DNA from: Companilactobacillus keshanensis
GTDB lineage: Bacteria; Bacillota; Bacilli; Lactobacillales; Lactobacillaceae
NCBI RefSeq assembly: GCF_003946205.1
Contig: NZ_RHOS01000003.1
Coordinates: forward strand, 1 to 64,000
Length of the DNA stretch: 64,000 bases
Direction: 5' to 3'
The notes beneath the pieces are model-generated. The model saw only the letters and a program-made list of their open reading frames with translations. It was not told the origin of the DNA and did no database searches. Below, piece after piece: positions 57,545-64,000 of this stretch. The position numbers and the translations under genes were made by a program. How positions within the stretch are numbered: the first letter of the stretch is position 1; each line of letters begins with the position of its first letter.

Positions 57545-58405
57545 TTAACGAGGATTCTTACTTGGTGTCTGTGGTGAATTATTCTTATTATTTCCTATCA
57601 TATATTGATGGAAGAGGATTATGAACTGTGAATTAGCTATCATATCAGAGTGTTGAGCTTTATCACCAGTCAAAGTGATCAAGGTATAATGTTTAATAAT
57701 ACCTTCGAAAATATATTTACCTGAGTCAACACTGCCTAGTGGAACAATTCCATCATCGGTATAAAGTTTTGTACCGGCGATAGAATAGTAAGTTAGATCA
57801 TCTGGTAATTTATCACGTCGTTTAATAAAATCATTTAACATTTGAGTACGGTTATTACTATTCTTTTCTTCAAAATTATATGGAGAACCGACCGTTAGCA
57901 TTTGATTTATATCGAATGTATTGCTATCAAAATAGTGTTCCAAATAATAAGTCCAGATAAGGCCACCATTTGAATGTCCAAAGGCGTTAAAGTTATTGAA
58001 ACGATAGCGCTGCTTTAATTGATCAAAAGCAATACTGAACCAGCGGGCCTGCTTTTTTATGTTGTCATATCCATCACTATTATTTTGAAAACCGACGACA
58101 ATAAATGGTCTGGTATCACCCGCTTTGATCGTACCAGAGTAAGTTATTTTATCGTTGGTATGAACAGTTAATTTCAGAAGACTGTGATGTTCACCGTATT
58201 TTGAATTGACGGTTTTAACTAAATCGTCAAATCTATTTGCAGAAGCACTGCTACCCGGAATCATGATTATCGGTGACATTGGTGAATTGTAACGGCCGGC
58301 CATAGTTTTGACACTATTCCTATTCCACAAATAGGAAGGAACACCCAAGAGTACTAAGAACAAGGCTAAAAAGATTAAGTATTTAAAATTCTTTTTATTA
58401 GTCAT
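57545..58405 (-). CDS. Secreted or membrane-anchored alpha/beta hydrolase (DUF915)
   Basis: 286 residues. One N-terminal membrane helix or signal (about 7-26), then an alpha/beta hydrolase fold with an oxyanion region (MIPGSSASANRF) and the nucleophile elbow GHSNGG (Ser about 146). The DUF915 family is common in lactobacilli, sometimes called cell-surface hydrolase; substrate unknown. It overlaps the EIIC stop by 8 bases, so it is coupled to the PTS permease gene. The start is the ATG at 58405 with GAGGGTGAT upstream. Confidence 0.88.
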   Translation of the reverse strand: MTNKKNFKYLIFLALFLVLLGVPSYLWNRNSVKTMAGRYNSPMSPIIMIPGSSASANRFDDLVKTVNSKYGEHHSLLKLTVHTNDKITYSGTIKAGDTRPFIVVGFQNNSDGYDNIKKQARWFSIAFDQLKQRYRFNNFNAFGHSNGGLIWTYYLEHYFDSNTFDINQMLTVGSPYNFEEKNSNNRTQMLNDFIKRRDKLPDDLTYYSIAGTKLYTDDGIVPLGSVDSGKYIFEGIIKHYTLITLTGDKAQHSDMIANSQFIILFHQYMIGNNKNNSPQTPSKNPR

Positions 58406-59732
58406 CGAGATCACCCTCTTCAATAGCAAGATTATCAATCTTCTTTAATTTTTCAGCTATTTTAACAAAAGGAATATATATATATACAGAAACGGCAATG
58501 TCGATCAAAGTAAATACTAAAGCCTGCCAACTACCGTTAGTACCAATAAAAGCAATCAAGGGACCTGGTGTTCCAGAAGGTATTGGATAAACACACGGCG
58601 GCATTAAATGTAGAGATATTGCCACGGCAGCGATCAACATACTGATCAAAGGTGCCATAATAAAAGGAATCAAAAAGACAATGTTAAACATGACCGGAAT
58701 TCCAGTCATGATACCACTATTTATGTTGAATACGCTTGGAATCATGGTCCACTTAGCGACGGTTTGAAAGTCAGGATCACGTGATACTAAAAAGATAGCT
58801 ATGATCAAGGCAAGCGTTGAACCAGCACCTCCAAAAGTAGCGAAAGCGTGGTATAGAGAATTACTAGTCAAATCATGTGGAGCTCCCCAAGCTGTGTGGT
58901 GATTTAAGGCATAATAAAGATTATCCAAAATATTGGGATCACTTTTCTCAATGTCCAGTGGAGAATAGGGTCCAGACCATCCCAAAAAGGACATGATAAT
59001 TGTATAAAGTGCAATTCCACTTATTTTGAGGAATTCTATTCCAGAATTATTACTCTGATAGTTGTTTGCCAAAGATTCCATAAATTCATCAGGTAAATGA
59101 GAATAATAAGCTACGTTTACTAGGGCGCTAAATAAAGCCGCGATCAGAATGACTATTAGGATAGAACGTAACGAAATAAATGTTCTCTGTAAGATATTGC
59201 TAGTAAAATTCGGCAGATGTTTATGCGGGATTTCAGGACTAGACTGTTTGAATATCCAACCGACAAACATACCTAATAGAATCGCAAATAAAGTTCCACG
59301 AATGCCTAGTAAATTATTATGGAATGATAGTGGTTGTGACTTTGAATAAATATAAGAAATGATCAGTAATGCTATCATACTGGTCAAACCAGCTAACTGA
59401 TCATCTCTTTTGAAATGTTTAGCGGTGTATTTCGCCGCTCCAAAAGTAGCTAAAACGGATACAAATCCTAAAGTTAAGTTTGATAAATTGTTAGTGACAC
59501 CAATAATTGAACTTACTAACCAATTGTCTTCAAAACTTGGTAGTAATGTACCGATAAAACCGTCCTTACTAAGAATGACAGCTTGAATTATTTTGAGGAA
59601 ACTTCCTATCAACACGAATGGGAAAATCATGAAAAGTGTTTTTTGTGCAATTTTATAGAATAGAAGTTGTTGGAGTTTTAGTGTAATTTTTGCCAAGGAT
59701 CTTTCAAACTTGTTAGTAAATAATTTATTCAT
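58398..59732 (-). CDS. PTS sugar permease subunit IIC, lactose/cellobiose family
   Basis: 444 residues with about 10 membrane helices. The region with PIPSGTPGPLIAFIGTNGSW near the C-terminus is typical of cellobiose/lactose-family EIIC proteins (EIIC-Cel type). No EIIA, EIIB or phospho-beta-glucosidase is adjacent, so it must share them with other systems, or the sugar is unusual. The ATG at 59732 follows AGGTG; the longer frame has no ribosome site. Coupled to the downstream hydrolase. Confidence 0.9.
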   Translation of the reverse strand: MNKLFTNKFERSLAKITLKLQQLLFYKIAQKTLFMIFPFVLIGSFLKIIQAVILSKDGFIGTLLPSFEDNWLVSSIIGVTNNLSNLTLGFVSVLATFGAAKYTAKHFKRDDQLAGLTSMIALLIISYIYSKSQPLSFHNNLLGIRGTLFAILLGMFVGWIFKQSSPEIPHKHLPNFTSNILQRTFISLRSILIVILIAALFSALVNVAYYSHLPDEFMESLANNYQSNNSGIEFLKISGIALYTIIMSFLGWSGPYSPLDIEKSDPNILDNLYYALNHHTAWGAPHDLTSNSLYHAFATFGGAGSTLALIIAIFLVSRDPDFQTVAKWTMIPSVFNINSGIMTGIPVMFNIVFLIPFIMAPLISMLIAAVAISLHLMPPCVYPIPSGTPGPLIAFIGTNGSWQALVFTLIDIAVSVYIYIPFVKIAEKLKKIDNLAIEEGDLDD

Positions 59733-59889
59733 TTCCAACACCTGCGATATATGTAAATCCAAATTTACCCAAATTATAACTTTATAGATTTATTTTGGCT
59801 ATTATAGGGGAACTTTTTCTTAATCGTTAAAAGTTTTTTTATGGCAATTATTGAGCGAAATCAGTAGAATTATATTCAGAGGTGATTTG

Positions 59890-60888
59890 ATGATAAGTTT
59901 AGGAATTATTGGAACAAACTGGATTACCAAGCAATTTGTTGATGCTAGTGATGAAACTAAGAGCTTCAAATTAACACACGTTTATTCAAGAACTGAAGCT
60001 AAAGCACAATTATTTGTTGACGATTTGTCAAAATCAAATATTAATATTAGTACTGATTTAGAGCAATTTTTTGGAAGTACTGATTTTGATACTGTTTATA
60101 TTGCATCACCAAACAGTTTACATTTCTCACAGGCTAAATTGGCTATTGAGCATAGTAAGAATGTTATTGTAGAAAAACCAAGTGCTTCTAATATTAGAGA
60201 ATTCACTATTTTGGATCAATTAGCACATCAAAAGGGTGTTTTCTTAATTGAAGCTGCCAGACATATTCAAGAGCCAATTTTTAAGACGGTTCAAGAATAC
60301 GTTGAAACCAATCGAGACCAATTAACTGGGGCAACCATTTCTTATATGAAATATTCTAGTAAGTTTGATGACTTCCTGTCTGGTAATACACCTAACGTCT
60401 TCTCTACAAACTTTTCAGGAGGAGCATTGTATGATTTAGGTGTGTATACAGTTTATGATGCCGTGGTCTTATTTGGACAACCAGAAGATGTTCGTTATCA
60501 AGCAGAGTTCTTGAGTAGTGGTATTGATGGCAGTGGTACATTGACACTGAACTACAATGATTTTGATGTGAATATTATTGTCGGCAAAACAAAGAATTCA
60601 TTTTTACCAACAGAAATCTATTTCGGTAAGAAGACTTTGCTACTAGATAATGGTGGAGATATCACTAAAGTATCAGAAGCTGGTGCTAAAAAAGAAATCA
60701 CAGAAATTCCAACAACCAAAAGTGACAATCCGATGGATTCAGAATCAGTCGAGTTCGCTAGAATAATTAATGAGAATGATCAAGCAGCTTATGATAAACT
60801 ATTCGGATATGCTCGAAAAGTTAACCGTATTTTGGAACAGGCCAGAATGAGTGCTGGACTTGTATTCAAAGCAGATAAGGAATACTAA
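59890..60888 (+). CDS. Gfo/Idh/MocA-family oxidoreductase
   Basis: 332 residues. N-terminal Rossmann fold (LGIIGTNWIT), then the EKP motif (VEKPSA, about residues 96-101) of the Gfo/Idh/MocA family and a C-terminal substrate domain. NAD(P)-linked sugar or polyol dehydrogenase; substrate unknown. ATG at 59890 follows AGAGGTGAT. The helicase gene starts just after its stop. Confidence 0.9.
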   Translation: MISLGIIGTNWITKQFVDASDETKSFKLTHVYSRTEAKAQLFVDDLSKSNINISTDLEQFFGSTDFDTVYIASPNSLHFSQAKLAIEHSKNVIVEKPSASNIREFTILDQLAHQKGVFLIEAARHIQEPIFKTVQEYVETNRDQLTGATISYMKYSSKFDDFLSGNTPNVFSTNFSGGALYDLGVYTVYDAVVLFGQPEDVRYQAEFLSSGIDGSGTLTLNYNDFDVNIIVGKTKNSFLPTEIYFGKKTLLLDNGGDITKVSEAGAKKEITEIPTTKSDNPMDSESVEFARIINENDQAAYDKLFGYARKVNRILEQARMSAGLVFKADKEY

Positions 60889-60889
60889 A

Positions 60890-62110
60890 TTGAAAATACC
60901 AAGTTTATATGAAGATTATTTTAAAGATAATCAATTTGAGTCTTTAACAAAGATTCAAGAAACAGTCTATCAACCATTTAAGGAAGGCCATGATCTAGTA
61001 GCCATGGCTCCAACTGGTTCAGGTAAGACTCTGGCATTTACTATGCCAATGATCGAAACTTTAGTTCCAAATGATGGACTTCAAGTCCTTATTTTAGAAC
61101 CATCACAGGAACTGGCCATGCAGGTACGTGATGTGATCCAACCTTTGGCTAAATTGATTGGTTGCAAAGTGCAAGCAATAACTGGTGGAGCCAATCCGCA
61201 ACGTCAGTTGAAGAAACTAAAGGAAAAGCCAGAAATTCTGATTGCTACTTTGGGACGTTTAAAGGAATTGACTGAAGCACGCAAGGTTAAATTGGGTAAT
61301 ATCCAGACGGTTATTGTTGACGAGGCTGATGAAATGTTGAATGAATCAAAACTAGAGTCAGTTCGTGAAACTATCGACCAGATGCCTGGGGATGTCCAAA
61401 TGACATTTTTCTCTGCAACTGGAAATGATATTTTTGCCGATATGCACAAATGGTTTGGTAAGGACTTTGAAATTATCGACCAACGTGATGACGAAACGTA
61501 TACTGCAGGTATCAAGCACTACTTTATCAATGCTGCATCTGATAACACTAAAGATGCGTTGATTCGTGAGATGGCACATAATAAAAAATTTAAGGGAATT
61601 GTTTTTTTCAATAATTCTCGTTCATTGCATAAGGTTATCAGTGATCTGCATCATAACAAAACTAACTTTGTTGGTTTAGATAGTAAGATGTCTTCACAAC
61701 AGCGTAAGGCAGCCATGCAACTCTTTTCTTCAAACAAGGTAAACTTGTTGCTGACAACAGATGTTGCCGCTAGAGGGATGGATATTGACGATATTACAGT
61801 GATTATTAACTATATGGTGACACGTGATAATAGTGAGTATGTCCATCGTGCTGGTAGGACCGGAAGGATGGGTAAAGAAGGTAATGTACTTACCTTTGGG
61901 AATACTCATGATTTTCGTAATTTACAAGACATGGTCGACAGTGAAGTTAAGAAAGTCTTTTTAAATCGTGATGGAACATTCTCTGATAAGGAAACTTATC
62001 GAAAGAAGAAACGTCATGACGCCGTTCAAAAACCAAAACCTAAGCAAAAGAAACGTCTACGTGATCAAAAAAATAAGGGTAAGAGACGTCATAAAGATAC
62101 TTTACATTAA
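60890..62110 (+). CDS. DEAD-box RNA helicase
   Basis: 406 residues. Motifs: Q-motif region FESLTKIQ, I APTGSGKT, II VDEADEML, III FSAT, V DVAARGMD and VI HRAGRTGRMG. The C-terminus is very Lys/Arg-rich, for RNA binding. It resembles the CshB/YfmL group, involved in ribosome assembly or mRNA turnover, often at low temperature. The TTG start at 60890 follows AAGGA; the start lies 2 bases after the oxidoreductase stop. Confidence 0.93.
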   Translation: MKIPSLYEDYFKDNQFESLTKIQETVYQPFKEGHDLVAMAPTGSGKTLAFTMPMIETLVPNDGLQVLILEPSQELAMQVRDVIQPLAKLIGCKVQAITGGANPQRQLKKLKEKPEILIATLGRLKELTEARKVKLGNIQTVIVDEADEMLNESKLESVRETIDQMPGDVQMTFFSATGNDIFADMHKWFGKDFEIIDQRDDETYTAGIKHYFINAASDNTKDALIREMAHNKKFKGIVFFNNSRSLHKVISDLHHNKTNFVGLDSKMSSQQRKAAMQLFSSNKVNLLLTTDVAARGMDIDDITVIINYMVTRDNSEYVHRAGRTGRMGKEGNVLTFGNTHDFRNLQDMVDSEVKKVFLNRDGTFSDKETYRKKKRHDAVQKPKPKQKKRLRDQKNKGKRRHKDTLH

Positions 62111-62146
62111 TTAATAATGGTGGCACTATATTTACTAGTGCTACAT

Positions 62147-62220
62147 GGTCCCTTGGCTCAGCAGGATAGAGCAACTGCCTCCTAAGCAGTAGGTCCTCGG
62201 TTCGATTCCGAGAGGGATCA
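62147..62220 (+). tRNA. tRNA-Arg (CCT)
   Basis: 74-nt cloverleaf with acceptor GGTCCCT/AGGGATC (one G-T pair), anticodon stem ACTGC/GCAGT and loop CTCCTAA. Confidence 0.96.
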
Positions 62221-62272
62221 TTTTTAAATTCGAAAGATCGTGACTAAATACGATTAGTTTCTTAATATCACC

Positions 62273-62317
62273 AAAAAAACACACGTCATTTGTATATTAA
62301 ATGACGTGTTTTTTTTC
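62273..62317. terminator. Bidirectional terminator
   Basis: ACACGTCATTT/AAATGACGTGT with long A and T flanks. It serves the tRNA-Arg side and the minus-strand Ltp gene. Confidence 0.9.
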
Positions 62318-62350
62318 AATTGAAAGTGGAAAATAGTATGTTTATTTTTC

Positions 62351-63505
62351 TTAGTCGTATAAATGTTGAATAGCATAATTGGCTTCTGAAGGTGCAAACT
62401 GTTCTCCATAATCAGAAATTAATTGATCATATATTTCGCTGGTGGACATATTTTGATCTTTTCTATAATCCTTCGCACAATTTAGAGCTTCTAGATTCCA
62501 ATCAGCTTGGAGGTTATCAACTGCATATTGGGCAGCGTCAGCCGGAAATTTTTCTCCATATTCTGAGGTTAACTGATCGTATAGTCCTCTTTTTGACATG
62601 TTTGAAAAACTTAAATAATCACGTGCATTATTTAGGGCCGCTAAATATTCTCCTGGAATTGCAGGTGTCGTGGGTGCTACAGGAGCAGGTGGTGTTTTGA
62701 CTTTTGGTTGTTCTACTGGCTTTTCGGACTCTTTTTCAGATTCTTTTTTAGGCGTATCTGTTTTAAATTTAATAACAGTAAGATAGTTACCACTGTTTTC
62801 TTTTAATTGTCCTAACTTGCTTACAAATTCATATTTAATTTTTTCAGGAGAATTTTGATTGATCCCTGGACCATCGACTTCTACTGACCACTTTCCCTTT
62901 TTGTCAGCAGTTATTTTATCTAATACTTTTCCGCTTTTATCTTTAACTTTTATAAGTGCCTTAGGATTAGTCTTTCCTGAAATTGTTGCTCGATTGTTTT
63001 TGTCAGACTTAGTTTTGTAAGAACTATCATTGTTTGAGAAATTTAAATCAGTTACGGCCGTATTAGGAATCTTTCCAACGGTAATATCATATTTTTTTGA
63101 ATTCTTACCGTTTTTTGACGAGACGATTTGATATTTTGAACTGTCATGTAATTTTTTGATATTAAATTGTCCCTCTATGTCAGTTTCTACTGTAAAAATA
63201 ACCTTATCAGATTTTATAAGTTTAACCGTGGAGTATGGCAAAGCTTCTCCATAAAGAGTACCCGTGGTTTCTTTACCAGTTAACTTAATTTGGGAAGTTC
63301 CCAAGTGTATAACTGGAACGGGATTAAATTTATTATCGGCAAAAGTCACAATGGTTCGTGTAACTGGGAAAGAAATAATTATTGCAATCACGGCCGCGAT
63401 AGATACTCCGATGACTGATTTTGTGTTTGGACCTAAGTTGTAGATTAGGGCAAAAATTATCCCTGTAAAGAGTATAAAAAGTATAATTCCCAAAGCATAT
63501 ATCAT
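62351..63505 (-). CDS. Membrane-anchored Ltp-repeat surface protein
   Basis: 384 residues. Two N-terminal membrane helices (about 3-22 and 31-53), then beta domains; the first shows an Ig-like (Big_6) motif GKTNPKALIKVKDKSG. A Lys/Glu/Pro spacer (about 255-285) leads to two C-terminal repeats of about 45 residues of the Ltp type, with AQYAVDNL and ANYAIQHL ends. Ltp domains occur in lipoproteins such as the streptococcal phage TP-J34 Ltp, which blocks phage DNA entry. A role in phage resistance here is inference. There is no lipobox. AAGGAG lies upstream of the ATG at 63505. Confidence 0.82.
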   Translation of the reverse strand: MIYALGIILFILFTGIIFALIYNLGPNTKSVIGVSIAAVIAIIISFPVTRTIVTFADNKFNPVPVIHLGTSQIKLTGKETTGTLYGEALPYSTVKLIKSDKVIFTVETDIEGQFNIKKLHDSSKYQIVSSKNGKNSKKYDITVGKIPNTAVTDLNFSNNDSSYKTKSDKNNRATISGKTNPKALIKVKDKSGKVLDKITADKKGKWSVEVDGPGINQNSPEKIKYEFVSKLGQLKENSGNYLTVIKFKTDTPKKESEKESEKPVEQPKVKTPPAPVAPTTPAIPGEYLAALNNARDYLSFSNMSKRGLYDQLTSEYGEKFPADAAQYAVDNLQADWNLEALNCAKDYRKDQNMSTSEIYDQLISDYGEQFAPSEANYAIQHLYD

Positions 63506-63657
63506 TAGTTAATTCTCCTTCATTATTTCGTATAAACTAAATTACATAATAATTTCAAAGAATTATTAAATTTAATCATAATAATTGATTATAGTTAACT
63601 TGTCATTTGTTTGAATAATTATTGGATCACAGAAATGTGATTTTTTTATTTTTCCTA

Positions 63658-63685
63658 TTGAAATAATTTCTAAATGAGTTATAGT
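63658..63685 (+). promoter_or_regulatory. Promoter of the MarR-type gene
   Basis: TTGAAA (63658-63663), 16 bp, TATAGT (63680-63685), about 25 bases upstream of AGGAG and the ATG. Confidence 0.65.
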
Positions 63686-63716
63686 GTATATGCACGATAG
63701 ATGTGAGGAGAATACA

Positions 63717-64000
63717 ATGAAACATCAATTTTATACAAAATGCGCTTATTTTACAGCGGCTAGATATATGCGTTCGGTAGAAAAAATAGCCGATAAGGTC
63801 TATGCACCCACTAAGATGAAACCTGCCTATTCGTATATCATGATGAATATTGAAGATAATGACCCTTCTTCAATTATGAGTATTACCCATCAATTAGGGT
63901 ATGATCGATCGTCAGTATCACGAATGGTTAAAACTTTGGCCGATAGAAATTTAGTTGAACTTTCTTCTAAAGGTAGATCAACAGTAGTATCCGTAACCAC
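63717..64000 (+). CDS. MarR-family regulator, cut by the window edge
   Basis: 94 residues before the end of the window. A MarR-type winged HTH is visible (SIMSITHQLGYDRSSVSRMV, then a basic wing with KGRSTVVSV). The N-terminal helices are complete; the C-terminal dimerisation helix lies outside. ATG at 63717 follows GTGAGGAG. Its target cannot be told from this window. Confidence 0.75.
   Translation, partial: MKHQFYTKCAYFTAARYMRSVEKIADKVYAPTKMKPAYSYIMMNIEDNDPSSIMSITHQLGYDRSSVSRMVKTLADRNLVELSSKGRSTVVSVT

Noticed and set aside
62392-62700. 102-codon plus-strand frame inside the Ltp-repeat gene
   Set aside because: Antisense to the C-terminal repeats, without ribosome site.

Overview
The window is chromosomal DNA from a low-GC Gram-positive lactic acid bacterium of the family Lactobacillaceae. 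The gene content fits the Companilactobacillus (former Lactobacillus alimentarius/farciminis) group, but that placement is inference. Supporting observations are: strong AGGAGG-type ribosome sites with many TTG and GTG starts, CcpA (cre) sites, a water-forming NADH oxidase, T-box and L-box riboswitches, Mga-type and AgrCA-type regulators, a SLAP-type surface protein, LTA/teichoic acid glycosylation genes, and AT-rich intergenic regions with many intrinsic terminators. I see no rRNA, CRISPR array, intact insertion sequence or prophage.

Layout. 1-2400 is decayed: a 5'-truncated acyltransferase and an Mga-family regulator broken by a 1-base frameshift. 2450-4194 is lysP behind a complete lysine riboswitch. 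4205-5759 is serS behind a T-box, followed by tRNA-Asn and tRNA-Thr. 6083-7949 is an ABC-F ATPase with a leader that looks like ribosome-mediated attenuation (SD, 10-codon leader ORF, long inverted repeat, terminator). 8000-10290 carries nox and intergenic RNA-like elements. 10300-13229 holds a small membrane peptide gene and a YfhO-type membrane protein. 13260-16386 has two tandem glycerol kinases, the second lacking the catalytic Asp. Then come dtpT, tRNA-Tyr/Gln and a GntR regulator. 19251-22575 is a cell-surface polysaccharide block (O-antigen-ligase-like protein, TagA, GT4). 22624-24915 is pncB-nadE. 25025-29548 is an aminotransferase, GT39, GT2, a conserved unknown and SprT, followed by tRNA-Leu. 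29851-34323 has a SLAP protein, a lipoprotein arylsulfotransferase, an orphan XRE antitoxin and a DUF6056 membrane protein. 34431-35821 is rbsDK under a cre site. 36004-38524 has csp, an MFS pump, a DUF59 protein and a GH73 glucosaminidase. 38577-41608 is xpt, a degenerate purK and purB. 41781-52925 is a core block (pcrA-ligA-camS, gatCAB-dgkB, rlmD).

The right end, 52925-64000, is more accessory. It has an XRE regulator, a 450-base remnant region, a quinone reductase/MerR divergent pair with different base composition, an orphan AgrA/AgrC pair, a PTS EIIC coupled to an alpha/beta hydrolase, an oxidoreductase plus DEAD-box helicase, tRNA-Arg, an Ltp-repeat surface protein related to superinfection-exclusion proteins, and a truncated MarR gene at the window edge.

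The most interesting items are the ABC-F leader, a recurring structured intergenic element (two homologous copies near 10.1 kb and 18.1 kb), the active-site-substituted second glycerol kinase, the PurK-like protein with lost metal ligands, the leaderless orphan AgrC kinase, the MerR 19-bp-spacer module and the Ltp protein. All were read by eye; no database or folding computation was run.
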